This document shows positions 33,486 through 42,056 of a stretch of 64,000 nucleotides of DNA, in pieces; positions within the stretch are counted from its first letter, which is position 1, and every line of letters starts with the position of its first letter. The translations under genes and the position numbers were made by a program. The stretch is taken from NCBI GenBank assembly GCA_036262035.1, contig DATAJS010000011.1:207596-271595 (forward strand), written 5' to 3'. The notes beneath the pieces are model-generated. The model did not search any database and was not told where the DNA came from. It worked only from the letters and a program-made list of their open reading frames with translations. This DNA is from Burkholderiales bacterium (GTDB lineage Bacteria; Pseudomonadota; Gammaproteobacteria; Burkholderiales; SG8-41).

Positions 33486-35000
33486 CTAGGCGGGTCTGGC
33501 CGCGGTCGCGACGCCCGCGTCCGGTGCGTGCGTGACGATGGATACGAGCTCCGGCGTCGGGCGGTTGAGCCTGCTCACGTCCGGCACGGGCCGGCGCAAG
33601 GCAGGCACGCGCTGGAAAGCCTGCTCGATCGCATGCGCCGCGGACAGCACCTCGCGATCGCCGCGGAAGCGTCCGACGATCTGCAATCCGAACGGCATGC
33701 CCTTGTCGTCGGTGCCGCACGGAATCGTGATCGCGGGGTTCGTCGCCAGCGTGACCACGTACGTCAGCGACAACCAGTGGTAGTAGTTGCGCAGCGGCTT
33801 GCCGTCCATCTCGGCGAGATAGAGCTGCGACCACGGGAACGGCGACACCGGAGTGGTCGGCGCGAGCACGAGATCGTACTCGCGGAAGGTCTGCTGGAAG
33901 CGCCTGAAGATGCGCGTCTGCTCGGTGTGCGCCCACGCCACGTCGGCGAGCGAGAACTTCGCCGCGATCTCGTAGTTCGCGCGCACGTTGGGCCCGAGCG
34001 AATTCGGATCCTTCTCGTACGCGTCGCGATAGCGCGCGGCGTAGTTCTGCGCGCGGATGACGTCGAAGCAGCGATCGGCTTCGCCGAAGTCGAGCTTCGC
34101 TTCCTCGCACGTCCTGAAGAAATGCTTCATCGCGGCGATCTTGTCCCGGAACACCGCACGGATCTCCTTGTCGACCGGCGAGACGCCGAAGTCCTCGGTG
34201 TACGCGACGCGCAAGCCTGACGGATCGCGTTCTTCGGGAACCGCGAACGCGCCGCCGTCGACCGGATACGAGAGCGGATCGCAATCGTCGAGCGCGGCCT
34301 GCGCGCCCATCAACAGACAGGCGTCGGCCACCGTTCTGCCCATGGGGCCGACGACCGAGATCGGCGTCCAGCCCAGGCTGCGGCGCTCGACGGGGACGAG
34401 ACCCGGCGAAGGCCTGAAGCCGACCACCCCGTTCTTGGCGGCAGGGATGCGCAGCGATCCTCCGGTATCCGAGCCCGTGCACACCGGCAGCATGTCGGTC
34501 GCGAGCGCGACCGCCGAGCCGCCCGACGAGCCGCCGGCGTTGAGCATCGGATCGAACGGGTTGCCCGTCGCGCCCCACACGAAGTTGCGGCTGTTCGCGC
34601 CCGCGCCGAACTCGGGGACGTTGGTCTTGCCGACGACGATCGCGCCCGCGGCGCGTACGCGCGCGACCATCGCGTTGTCCTTCTCCGGCACGAAGGTGCG
34701 GTAGAGCGGCGAGCCGTACGTCGTCAGCAGACCGCCGGTCTCGTCGAGGTCCTTGATGCCCGCCGGCAGCCCGTGCAGGAGTCCCAGTGCCCCGCCTTTC
34801 ATCGCGGCGGCTTCGGCCGCCTTCGCTTCCCTGCGCGCGCGGTCGTAACAGACCGCGGTGACGGCGTTCACCGCGGGATTGATGCGCTCGATGCGCGCGA
34901 TGCACGCTTCGAGCAGCTCGACGGGAGAGATCTCTTTGGTCCCGATGCGCCGGCGAAGCTCGACGGCGGAAAGGGACAGCAGCGCTTCGTTCGCGGACAT
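33486..35000 (-). CDS. Amidase (amidase signature family)
   Basis: 504 residues. The Ser-cis-Ser-Lys triad is present: catalytic Lys in AGIKDLDETGG near residue 83, the glycine-rich signature GGSSGGSAVALATDM, and SDTGGSLRIPAAKNG with the nucleophile serine. N-terminal SANEALLSLSAVELRRRIGTKEISPVELLEACIARIE is typical. It hydrolyses an amide to carboxylate and ammonia in the cytoplasm, possibly a nitrile-derived amide or an aminoacyl compound. A nitrile-hydratase-like operon lies 7 kb away on the same strand, but they are not co-transcribed. ATG 35000 has no strong ribosome binding site. Confidence 0.93.
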   Translation of the reverse strand: MSANEALLSLSAVELRRRIGTKEISPVELLEACIARIERINPAVNAVTAVCYDRARREAKAAEAAAMKGGALGLLHGLPAGIKDLDETGGLLTTYGSPLYRTFVPEKDNAMVARVRAAGAIVVGKTNVPEFGAGANSRNFVWGATGNPFDPMLNAGGSSGGSAVALATDMLPVCTGSDTGGSLRIPAAKNGVVGFRPSPGLVPVERRSLGWTPISVVGPMGRTVADACLLMGAQAALDDCDPLSYPVDGGAFAVPEERDPSGLRVAYTEDFGVSPVDKEIRAVFRDKIAAMKHFFRTCEEAKLDFGEADRCFDVIRAQNYAARYRDAYEKDPNSLGPNVRANYEIAAKFSLADVAWAHTEQTRIFRRFQQTFREYDLVLAPTTPVSPFPWSQLYLAEMDGKPLRNYYHWLSLTYVVTLATNPAITIPCGTDDKGMPFGLQIVGRFRGDREVLSAAHAIEQAFQRVPALRRPVPDVSRLNRPTPELVSIVTHAPDAGVATAARPA

Positions 35001-35059
35001 GGGTCTGCCTCGTGGGTGATGCCGTCGAGGTTAAAACAAAAAAAACCAAACCAAAAGCG

Positions 35060-35183
35060 TTTAACCGCAGAGGACAGCCGAGCGAACGTCATTCCCGACC
35101 GCGCGCGAGCGCGAAACGATCGGGAATCCATTTTCAACCGGCTTTAAGTCAAAATGGGTTCCCGCCCTTCGCGGGAACGACGA
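35060..35183. repeat. Repeat cluster before Bug gene (CCGCAGAGGAC unit, ATTCCCG double unit)
   Basis: TTAACCGCAGAGGACAG at 35060-35077 (half of the CCGCAGAGGACGCAGAGG unit seen at 49757), then GTCATTCCCGACCGCG...GATCGGGAATCC at 35087-35128 and ATGGGTTCCCGCCCTTCGCGGGAAC at 35154-35178. The ATG in the last unit starts a longer reading of the following Bug gene and was rejected as a start. Confidence 0.7.
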
Positions 35184-35198
35184 CAAGGAGGAGACGCA

Positions 35199-36158
35199 GT
35201 GTTCTACGCAAGAACGTTTGTAGCCTTCGCCTGCTGGGCAGCGTTGAATGCATCAGCCGAGTTTCCCGACCGCCCGATCCGTTATGTGCTGCCGAGCGCA
35301 CCGGGCGGCGGGCCGGACGTCGCGGCGCGCGTGGTGATGGCGGAGCTCGGCAGGCAGCTCGGCACGCAGGTGGTCGTCGACAACCGGCCCGGGGGAAGCG
35401 GCGTGATCGGCACCGAAGCGATCGTGCGCGCGACGCCGGACGGTTACACGATCGGGCACGGCAATATCAACACGCTCGGGATCAATCGCAGCGTGCTGCC
35501 CAAGCTGCCGTACAACATCGACAAGGACCTGACGCCGGTGGTGCACATGTACGGTACGCCGAACCTGCTGGCGGTGACGCTGTCGCTGCCGGTGAAGTCG
35601 GTCCAGGAGCTGGTCGACTTCGCGAAGAAGAATCCCGACAAGCTGCTCTTCGCGTCGACGGGCAACGGCTCGAGCGTTCATGTCGGCATGGAGCTCTTCA
35701 AGCTGATGACCGGCACGCGCATGGTTCACGTGCCGTTCAAGGCGGCGACCGTCGCGATCTCGGACCTCACCGCCGGACGCGTTCAGCTCATGGCCGACAA
35801 CATCAACTCGATCGGCCCGCACGTGAAGTCGGGCCGCTTGCGCGGGCTCGCGGTGACGACCGCGAAGCGCGTTCCGGCGTTCTCGGAGCTGCCCACGATC
35901 GCCGAAGCGGGCGTGCCCGGCTTCGACGTGAGCGCGTGGGCGGGCGTGATCGTGCCGACGGGCGTGCCCAAGGCGCTGGTCACGAGGCTCAATGAAGCGG
36001 TGAACAAGGCGCTCGCCGCGCCGGCCGTCGCGGACAAGCTGCCGGATCTCGGACTCGTCGTCGCGGGCGGCACGCCCGAGCAGTTCGGCGCGCACATCAG
36101 GAAAGAAGCGGCGCGCTGGGCGGATGTGGTGAAGCGCTCAGGCGCGAAGGTCGACTGA
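35199..36158 (+). CDS. Bug-family periplasmic solute receptor
   Basis: 319 residues from GTG 35199, chosen because AAGGAGGAGACGCA stands directly upstream and the following residues (VFYARTFVAFACWAALNASA) make a good signal peptide. Mature part: FPDRPIRYVLPSAPGGGPD, VVVDNRPGGSG, TPDGYTIGHGN, VPFKAATVAISDL, FSELPTIAEAGVPG. The VPYKG motif is VPFKA here. It stands alone at the head of a two-receptor tandem (with 36368-37339) separated by a repeat-rich 208-bp gap; no enzyme is attached. Confidence 0.93.
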   Translation: MFYARTFVAFACWAALNASAEFPDRPIRYVLPSAPGGGPDVAARVVMAELGRQLGTQVVVDNRPGGSGVIGTEAIVRATPDGYTIGHGNINTLGINRSVLPKLPYNIDKDLTPVVHMYGTPNLLAVTLSLPVKSVQELVDFAKKNPDKLLFASTGNGSSVHVGMELFKLMTGTRMVHVPFKAATVAISDLTAGRVQLMADNINSIGPHVKSGRLRGLAVTTAKRVPAFSELPTIAEAGVPGFDVSAWAGVIVPTGVPKALVTRLNEAVNKALAAPAVADKLPDLGLVVAGGTPEQFGAHIRKEAARWADVVKRSGAKVD

Positions 36159-36171
36159 ACGCCTCGAAAGT

Positions 36172-36298
36172 AAAAATGGATCCTGGCGTTCGCCAGGACG
36201 ACGCTATCGCGAATGGATTCCCGCTTCGCGGGAATGACGGTTGGACGATCGTCATTCCCGACCCGCGCCAGCGGAGGTGATCGGGAATCCATTTTCAA
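36172..36298. repeat. ATTCCCG repeat array, three units
   Basis: Three successive hairpin units between the two Bug genes: ATGGATCCTGGCGTTCGCCAGGACGACG (36176-36203), ATGGATTCCCGCTTCGCGGGAATGACG (36212-36239), and GTCATTCCCGACCCGCGCCAG...TGATCGGGAATCC (36250-36292). The gap 36159-36367 is otherwise empty. Possible transcription barrier between the two receptors. Confidence 0.75.
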
Positions 36299-36367
36299 AG
36301 CAGAACGTACGCCGCCGGATGCGGTAGCGTTACGCGCAAAGGGGGCTTTTTCAGGGGAGAGTCGACG

Positions 36368-37339
36368 ATGCTGCGTTGCGCCGTCCGTATCTTGCTCGTG
36401 CCGTGCTGTCTTGCCGCCGTAACCGCCTTCGCGGCGGACCCCGCTTATCCGTCGCACCCGATTCGCATCATCGTGCCTTTCGCGCCGGGCGGCTCGACCG
36501 ACGTCATGGCGCGCCTCGTCGGCCAGAAGCTCACCGAAGCGTGGGGGCAGCAGGTCGTCGTCGACAACCGCTCGGGCGCCGGCGGCAACATCGGCATGGG
36601 TCTCGCCGCGCACGCGAACGCCGACGGCTATACGCTGCTCGCGGTGAGCTCGAGCTTCATGGTCAACCCGACGCTGTATTCCAAGCCGACGTACGATCCG
36701 TTCAAGAGCTTTGCGCCGATCACCAATGCCGCCGCGGCGCCGAACGTGTTCACGGTGCACTCCACGCTGCCGGTGAAGTCGATGGCGGAGCTCGCCAACC
36801 TGCTGAAGAAGGACGCGAAGAAGTTCAACATCGGCACCCCCGGCGTGGGCACGACACCGGACCTTTCCGCCGAGCTGTTCAAGATGACGCTGAAGCTCGA
36901 CGTCGTGCGGGTGCCTTACAGCGGCGCCGGTCCTGCGGTTGCGGCGATCGCGGGCAACCAGGTGCCGATCGCCTGCACGATCCTGCCGCCGATCCTGCCG
37001 CACATCCAGGCCGGGCGCGTGCGCGCGCTGGCGGTGACGTCCGGGAAGCGATCGTCGGCGCTGCCCGATACGCCCACCATGGCCGAAGCGGGATTCAAGG
37101 GCCAGGAAGCCGACACCATCGCGGGCTTCCTCGCGCCGGCGGGTACGCCGAAGCCGATCATGAACAAGATCGTGCACGAAGTGCTGCGCGTGCTCGGCCA
37201 GCCCGACGTGCGCGAGCGCATCTCGGGCCAGGGCTTCGACATCGTCGCGAGCACGCCGGAGCAGTTCGCGGCGCAGATCAAGGTCGAAGTGGCGAAGTGG
37301 GGGAAGGTGATCCGCGCGGCGGGGATCAAGGCGGACTAA
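36368..37339 (+). CDS. Bug-family periplasmic solute receptor
   Basis: 323 residues. Signal peptide MLRCAVRILLVPCCLAAVTAFA, with two cysteines in the h-region but no proper lipobox. Mature motifs: YPSHPIRIIVPFAPGGSTD, VVVDNRSGAGG (Ser replaces Pro in NRPG), ADGYTLLAVS, VPYSGAGPA and LPDTPTMAEAG. It ends a plus-strand run and is convergent with the class III cyclase gene; a nested inverted repeat fills the gap. No partner enzyme. Confidence 0.93.
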   Translation: MLRCAVRILLVPCCLAAVTAFAADPAYPSHPIRIIVPFAPGGSTDVMARLVGQKLTEAWGQQVVVDNRSGAGGNIGMGLAAHANADGYTLLAVSSSFMVNPTLYSKPTYDPFKSFAPITNAAAAPNVFTVHSTLPVKSMAELANLLKKDAKKFNIGTPGVGTTPDLSAELFKMTLKLDVVRVPYSGAGPAVAAIAGNQVPIACTILPPILPHIQAGRVRALAVTSGKRSSALPDTPTMAEAGFKGQEADTIAGFLAPAGTPKPIMNKIVHEVLRVLGQPDVRERISGQGFDIVASTPEQFAAQIKVEVAKWGKVIRAAGIKAD

Positions 37340-37383
37340 TCGTCGGGTGCGCGCGAGCGCACCGGGTTGTTAAAGGCGTTTTG

Positions 37384-37524
37384 AACCGCCAAGGACGCAA
37401 AGGACGCCAAGGAAACCAAAATCAAATGGATTCCCCCTTCGCGGGAATGACGGTTAAGCGCTCGACGCATTTTTCGAAAACGCTTTTTTGCTGTTCCTTG
37501 GCGTCCTTTGCGTCCTTGGCGGTT
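37384..37524. repeat. Nested inverted repeat at convergent gene ends
   Basis: A perfect 31-nt inverted repeat, 37384-37414 with 37494-37524, built from AAGGACGC/CAAGGA units, encloses an ATTCCC...GGGAAT hairpin (37424-37453) and a short T-run (37485-37489). It lies exactly between the stop of a Bug gene (37339) and the stop of the cyclase gene (37548). Strong candidate for a bidirectional terminator or RNA-protecting structure. Confidence 0.8.
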
Positions 37525-37547
37525 AATAGCTTTTCGTCTTTGCGGTA

Positions 37548-39314
37548 TCACGCACGGCGGCGGTGCAGGTGGTACATGCGTAACGTCCCGTAGCTCTTCG
37601 CCGCCGGCACCTGGCCGACGTAGTCGCAGGCGTAGCCTTTGGGCTCGAGCGCGAGGCGCGCGGCGAACTGCTCGGTGACGAACACTTCTCCCGGCGGCGT
37701 CACGGGCTCGATGCGCGCGGTGCGGCTCACGTGCGCGCCGAAGTAGTTCATGACGCCCTGCACCGGATCCTGCGCTTCGAACACCGGTCCGTAATGCCCG
37801 CCGAGGCGCAGCGCGAGCGTGGACGGCAGGCCGTGCGCTTCGAGGTCGACCGCGCCGACCGCGGCTTGCAGGTCGAGCGCGCACTCCGCCGCCGCCGCGG
37901 CGTCGCTCATCACGACGAAGAGACCGTCGCCCCAGGTGTTGCGATAGAGCACGCGGTCGCCGTAGCGCTCGAGCACCGCGCCCATCGCGCCGAGCACGTG
38001 CGTGACGAAGGGCGGGATCTGAGCTTCGGTCAGCTTGCTGAAGCCTTTGACGTCGCCGAACAGCATCGCGCGCAACGCTCGTCCGGTCGCCGGGGCGGCG
38101 CTGTCCGCGGCCGTGCGCTGCAGGTCGCTGCGCGACGGGATGACGTCGCTTTCGCCGACCAGCGTGCGCCACGTGCGCACGTCGAAGCCCGTCCCCGCCT
38201 GGCCGGTCGTCTCGACGCCGTCCCACACCGCGATCTGGCGCACGTTCGTGTCGAGGAACTGCGCGCGCAGCACCGCGAGCCCCATCGCGACGAACGAGCC
38301 GTAGGCGAAGATCCATTCGTGCCCGAGGTAGCGGTCGTCGGTCGCGTAGGTGACCGAGCTCGCGCGGGCGAGACAGGCTTCGAAGCGCTCGCGCCAGCCC
38401 GGACCCGCGGGATCGACCGAGATCTCGATGAACTCCTCCTGCGCGAAGGGCAGCACGACGTGCAGCTCCGCGCCGCGCTCGAGCAGCGCTTCGGCGAAGA
38501 GGATGTCGGCGCCCGACGCGAGCGCGCCGTACGCGAAGCCGACGCCGCGCGCGTCGAGCATCGCTCGTATCCCCGCCGCGACCTCGCGCTCCGCGCGCGC
38601 CGGGAAGCGGCCTGCGCGTCCTTCGGGCGCGATCATGTGTCCGCTGTAGTGGATCACCGTCGGCGCGGCGAGCGGTTCGAGCACGTCGCCGGGGATCCCG
38701 CGCGCCTCGCACACCAGGCGGAGCTGACGGCGGGTCGTCGCGCGCGCCGCGAGATCGGCGCCGTGCGAGGCCGCGCGCGTCAACGCATCTCGGGCGAGCG
38801 CGATATCGCCGAGCACGAGCGCCGCTTCGGCGCACGAGGCCGCGAGATAGTAGGCGTCGTCGGGACTGCCGTCCCGACACAGATCGAGCACCTCGCGCGC
38901 GACGCGCTCGGCGGCCGCGCGCTCGCCCGCGAGCAGCCGCAGCGTCGCGACGTTAACGGCGGGGTAGTAGCCGCCGCCCGCGCGATACACCGCGTCGTAG
39001 AGATCGGCTGCATGGGAGAGCAGCGCGGTGCGCTCGTTCGCGGGCGCGGCGAGCGCGCGATCCTTGGCGATGCGCGCGCCGAGCGCGACGACGTCGGGCT
39101 CGCGCGATTCGCCGAGATTCAATCGCTGGAACTCGGCTTCGGCGCGGCTCAACGCGCCGGCCTTGGCGAGGTTGAGGACCGCGCGATGCGCGAGCCACAC
39201 GTCGCCGGGATGCTCTTCGAGGCCGTGCAGCGCGGTGTCGTATGCGAGCAGGAGCTCGCCGCGGCGCTCGAACTGTCGCGCGCGGGCGAGCCAGTCGGCG
39301 GCGTTTGCGCTCAC
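37548..39314 (-). CDS. Class III nucleotidyl cyclase with TPR-like and SLOG-like N-terminal domains
   Basis: 588 residues from GTG 39314. Residues 1-200: helical TPR-like repeats (ADWLARARQFERRGELLLAY, ELAARATTRRQLRLV-type). Residues about 215-345: Rossmann-like domain with VIHYSGHMI, GALASGADILFAEALLERGAELHVVLPF, resembling the SLOG/TRAFs-binding-type domain of NTP-ligand sensors. Residues about 410-580: cyclase domain with both metal Asp residues (LFGDVKGFSK and NTWGDGLFVV) and VMNYFGAHVSRTARIE, so it looks catalytically competent. It begins 6 bp after the TIR gene stop, so both form an operon. Substrate ATP or GTP not decided; the SLOG-cyclase-TIR link suggests a nucleotide-signal cascade. 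Confidence 0.85.
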   Translation of the reverse strand: MSANAADWLARARQFERRGELLLAYDTALHGLEEHPGDVWLAHRAVLNLAKAGALSRAEAEFQRLNLGESREPDVVALGARIAKDRALAAPANERTALLSHAADLYDAVYRAGGGYYPAVNVATLRLLAGERAAAERVAREVLDLCRDGSPDDAYYLAASCAEAALVLGDIALARDALTRAASHGADLAARATTRRQLRLVCEARGIPGDVLEPLAAPTVIHYSGHMIAPEGRAGRFPARAEREVAAGIRAMLDARGVGFAYGALASGADILFAEALLERGAELHVVLPFAQEEFIEISVDPAGPGWRERFEACLARASSVTYATDDRYLGHEWIFAYGSFVAMGLAVLRAQFLDTNVRQIAVWDGVETTGQAGTGFDVRTWRTLVGESDVIPSRSDLQRTAADSAAPATGRALRAMLFGDVKGFSKLTEAQIPPFVTHVLGAMGAVLERYGDRVLYRNTWGDGLFVVMSDAAAAAECALDLQAAVGAVDLEAHGLPSTLALRLGGHYGPVFEAQDPVQGVMNYFGAHVSRTARIEPVTPPGEVFVTEQFAARLALEPKGYACDYVGQVPAAKSYGTLRMYHLHRRRA

Positions 39315-39320
39315 GCAGTG

Positions 39321-40391
39321 CTACTTCTGCAGCGGCGCGCAGCGCGTGCGTACGACTCCCTGCACCGATTCGCCCTGCTCGTCGACGAGCTTCATCGTGG
39401 CATCGTCGACGATCATGAAACGCGCGACCTCCGAGTCCTTGTCCTTGTCGACCGCGCTCATCTCAAAGCCGCCCTTGACGACCTTGATGCGCGCCGGCGG
39501 GGTGTCCCAGGGCGAGCTGAAGGGATGGTTGACCTGCGTCATCACCGTATCCGGGCCGGTGCGGATCACGTTGTAGCGGATCGTCTGGCCCTGGTAGGGC
39601 TGGCACCACGAGCCGATGAAGAACGCGACGTCGGTGCGCTTCGGCGTCGCGGGCGCTTTCGCTTCCACGGGGGCCGCAGGTGCCGCGGCCGGAGCTTTCG
39701 CCACCGGCGCAGGCGGGGTCGTGGCAGCGGGCACCGGCGCCGCTGCGGGCGGTGCGGCCGGTGCGGTTGCGACCGGTGCGGCAGGCGCGGGAGCGGGCGG
39801 GGCTGTGGCGACGGGCGCAGCCGGCGCGGGCGGCTGAGTCGCGACCGGCGCCACCGGCGCTTCGGATTTCTTCGAGAACAGCCACGCGCCGGCGGCGACC
39901 GCCACGATCACCACGGCGGCCGCGGCGAGGGCGGGCGCGTTCGATTTCTTTTTCGGCGGCGGCAGCGCGGACGAGCGCACCGGCGCGGCATCGACGTTAC
40001 CGATCGCCTTGATCGCCGCGACCAAGGGCAGCAGATGCTGTTCCATGGGCGACTTGAACGCGTCGACCCATTGCGCGGAGGAGATGAAGAACTCGAGCGA
40101 GCCGGAAGGGGTGACCTCGCGGATGCGCACCGGCAGCACCGGCTTGGTCTTGCTCACTGCGCGCTCGACTTCCTTCTTGACGAACTGCGAGTCGTTGGAC
40201 TGATCGGAGAGGATGAGCACGAGGGCGCGGCTCTCGCCGATGCCGTCGATGATCGCCTGGCCGTATTCGACGCCGGGCGGGACGTCCCGCGGCGCGACCC
40301 AGCACGTGATCCCCTGCTCCTCGAGGAAGGAGACGATGCGGAACGCGACCTCCCGGTCGGGGCTCGCATAGCTCACGAAGATATCGGCCAT
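39321..40391 (-). CDS. TIR-domain protein with membrane helix, Pro/Ala linker and periplasmic C-domain
   Basis: 356 residues; GAGGGAA precedes ATG 40391. Residues 1-125: TIR domain (MADIFVSYASPDREVAFRIV, GITCWVAPRDV, ALVLILSDQSNDSQFV) with the conserved Glu E74 in FVKKEVERAV, so NADase activity is possible. Residues about 152-173 form one membrane helix after a KKK stop-signal region. Residues about 175-247 are Pro/Ala repeats (APVATAPPAP-type) encoded at 39650-39870. The last 105 residues form a small beta-rich domain with three cysteines. Topology predicts TIR in the cytoplasm and the tail in the periplasm. Operon with the cyclase gene downstream. Confidence 0.88.
   Translation of the reverse strand: MADIFVSYASPDREVAFRIVSFLEEQGITCWVAPRDVPPGVEYGQAIIDGIGESRALVLILSDQSNDSQFVKKEVERAVSKTKPVLPVRIREVTPSGSLEFFISSAQWVDAFKSPMEQHLLPLVAAIKAIGNVDAAPVRSSALPPPKKKSNAPALAAAAVVIVAVAAGAWLFSKKSEAPVAPVATQPPAPAAPVATAPPAPAPAAPVATAPAAPPAAAPVPAATTPPAPVAKAPAAAPAAPVEAKAPATPKRTDVAFFIGSWCQPYQGQTIRYNVIRTGPDTVMTQVNHPFSSPWDTPPARIKVVKGGFEMSAVDKDKDSEVARFMIVDDATMKLVDEQGESVQGVVRTRCAPLQK
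39650..39870 (-). repeat. Low-complexity Pro/Ala/Thr-rich coding repeat
   Basis: Repeated units encoding APVATAPPAP, APVPAATTPP and similar within the TIR gene. High GC codon repetition; length may vary between strains. It forms the extended periplasmic spacer between the membrane helix and the C-terminal domain. Confidence 0.7.
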
Positions 40392-40437
40392 CGGATTCCC
40401 TCGGATCTTATTGTGTGAAGGAGTGTACTACCGCGTT

Positions 40438-41400
40438 CTACGCACCCGCATCGAGGAAAAATTCGTCGAGTCCGATAGGCCGGTCGATCAGGCCCTGCGC
40501 GTGCGCCCATGCGATCTGCGCTTCGAGCGTCGTGCGGTTGGGCTCGATACCGTACGGCCAGAAGTCGTCGCCGAGCGCCTCGCGCGTCTGCGCGAGATGC
40601 GCGGGCGTCCACGGCAGCATCGTCCTGGGCGCCTGCTCGATCTCCAGATCCCGGATCGCGAGCGCCTTCGCTTCGTCGAAAGCGCGGCAGATGGCGGCCG
40701 CAAGCTGCGGGAACGCTTGCGCGAGCGAGCGGCGGATCGCGACCACGTGCATGATCGGGAAGATGGCGGTGTCGCGGAAGTAGCGCGCTTCCTCTTCCCA
40801 CCAGCGCGTGAACAGCCTGCGCACGCCGTTGCGTCCGAGGCAGCGCGGCGGGGTATAGGCGATCAGGCCGTCGATCTCGCCCGCGGCGAGCATCTCCCCG
40901 AGCAGTTTCCCGCCGGCCGATTCGATCCCGTAGCCGTCGAGCCGCGGCAGCCTGATGTCGCCCGGCTCGCGCTCGCGCGCGTCGACGTCGCCGACGATCC
41001 AGCGGATGCGCGACAGATCGACGCCGTAGTAGCTCGCGAGCACGCCGCGCGCGACGAGCGAAGCGGTGTTGGTGTATTCGCGCAGGCCTACGCGACGGCC
41101 TTCGAGGTCTTGCGGCGATGCGATGCCTTCGCGCACGAAGAGCGCGTGGTGCCTGAAGCAGCGCGTCGGGAAGATCGGCAGCGCGATGTAAGGGCAGTCG
41201 CCTTTCGCATGCGCGATGAGGTAGTTGCAGAACGAAAGCTCGGTGACGTCGAACTCGGCGGTCGCGAACGCGCGGGAGAAGAGGCTCTCGAGCTCGCCCG
41301 AAGTCCAGTCGACGTCGAAGCCCTCGACGCGAACGCGTCCGTCGAGCAGCGGCTGGGTGCGGTCGAAGGCGCCGACCGCGGCGGTAATGCGCGCGCTCAA
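40438..41400 (-). CDS. DhpD-like / NMT1-type solute-binding-like protein (4,5-dihydroxyphthalate decarboxylase family)
   Basis: 320 residues. The start is TTG 41400, overlapping the nitrile hydratase alpha stop (TTGA); the frame continues 142 codons upstream inside the alpha gene, but those residues are shadow sequence and no ATG/GTG lies near the conserved N-terminus. Blocks: ITAAVGAFDRTQPLLDGRVRVEG, FDVTELSFCNYLIAHAKGDCPYIALPIFPTRCFRHH, LEGRRVGLREYTNTASLVARGVL, YGIEPNRTTLEAQIAWAHAQGL. This is the family named after 4,5-dihydroxyphthalate decarboxylase but many members are binding-protein-like. No signal peptide. It closes the nitrile-hydratase-like operon, perhaps acting on its product or substrate. 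Confidence 0.82.
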   Translation of the reverse strand: MSARITAAVGAFDRTQPLLDGRVRVEGFDVDWTSGELESLFSRAFATAEFDVTELSFCNYLIAHAKGDCPYIALPIFPTRCFRHHALFVREGIASPQDLEGRRVGLREYTNTASLVARGVLASYYGVDLSRIRWIVGDVDAREREPGDIRLPRLDGYGIESAGGKLLGEMLAAGEIDGLIAYTPPRCLGRNGVRRLFTRWWEEEARYFRDTAIFPIMHVVAIRRSLAQAFPQLAAAICRAFDEAKALAIRDLEIEQAPRTMLPWTPAHLAQTREALGDDFWPYGIEPNRTTLEAQIAWAHAQGLIDRPIGLDEFFLDAGA

Positions 41401-42056
41401 GGCGCGCGGACGATCGCCGTGCCGATCATGCTGTCGCGCGAGACGATCTTCACGAGCTCGGCCTCGCTCATGTGCTCGGTGCCGGCGGGGCGCAGCGGCA
41501 GCACGAGATAGCGCAGGTCGGCGGTCGAATCGTGCACGCGGACCGAGACGTGCTCCGCAAGCTCGAGCCCGAACTCGCGCAGCACCGCCCGCGGCTCGCG
41601 CACCGACCGCGAGCGATAGGCGCGGCTCTTGTACCAGGCGGGCGGGATCCCCAGCAGCATGCGCGGATAGCACGAGCACAGCGTGCACACGACCATGTTG
41701 TGCACGTCGGGCGTGTTCTCGACGACGGTGAGCCTGGCGTCGTTCAGCGCCATGTCGAAACCCATCGAGGCGCACGCCGCAGTCCCGTCTTCGAGCAGGG
41801 CGCGCTTGAACGCCGCATCGGTCCACGCGCGGGCGACCACTCGCGCGCCGCCTTCCGGGCTGCGGCTGTCGATGTCCTCCACGGCCTTGCGCACTTCGTC
41901 CGCGGTGATGATGTTCTTCCCGATCAGCAGCTCGCGCACCGCGATCTCGAGCTTGCGGTAGTACGTGAGCGTGTCGTCGTGGTCGGGCTGGAAGGGATGG
42001 CGATGCGGATGACCGTGATCGCCGTGGTCGTGGGAGTGGTCGTGGTCGTGGCTCAT
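41397..42056 (-). CDS. Nitrile hydratase alpha-subunit family (cobalt type)
   Basis: 219 residues. The metal-binding claw is VCTLCSC (C124, T125, L126, C127, S128, C129) within PDVHNMVVCTLCSCYPRMLLG. Thr in the third position marks the cobalt-type enzymes. The N-terminus is a striking His/Asp-rich extension, 8 of the first 20 residues being His, which could bind cobalt or nickel. The region AVRELLIGKNIITADEVRKAVEDID is standard. It converts nitriles to amides, or, if thiocyanate hydrolase-like, thiocyanate to carbonyl sulfide; see the split beta genes. Starts inside the upstream gene (ATGA) and ends in TTGA with the next. Confidence 0.88.
   Translation of the reverse strand: MSHDHDHSHDHGDHGHPHRHPFQPDHDDTLTYYRKLEIAVRELLIGKNIITADEVRKAVEDIDSRSPEGGARVVARAWTDAAFKRALLEDGTAACASMGFDMALNDARLTVVENTPDVHNMVVCTLCSCYPRMLLGIPPAWYKSRAYRSRSVREPRAVLREFGLELAEHVSVRVHDSTADLRYLVLPLRPAGTEHMSEAELVKIVSRDSMIGTAIVRAP

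Noticed and set aside
35154..35198. ATG 35154 as start of the Bug receptor
   Set aside because: It lies in a dispersed repeat and would put non-signal residues before the signal peptide; GTG 35199 has an ideal ribosome binding site.
40438..41826. Extended start of the DhpD-like protein within the nitrile hydratase alpha gene
   Set aside because: Added 142 residues are Arg/Ala-rich shadow; the conserved N-terminus begins at TTG 41400.
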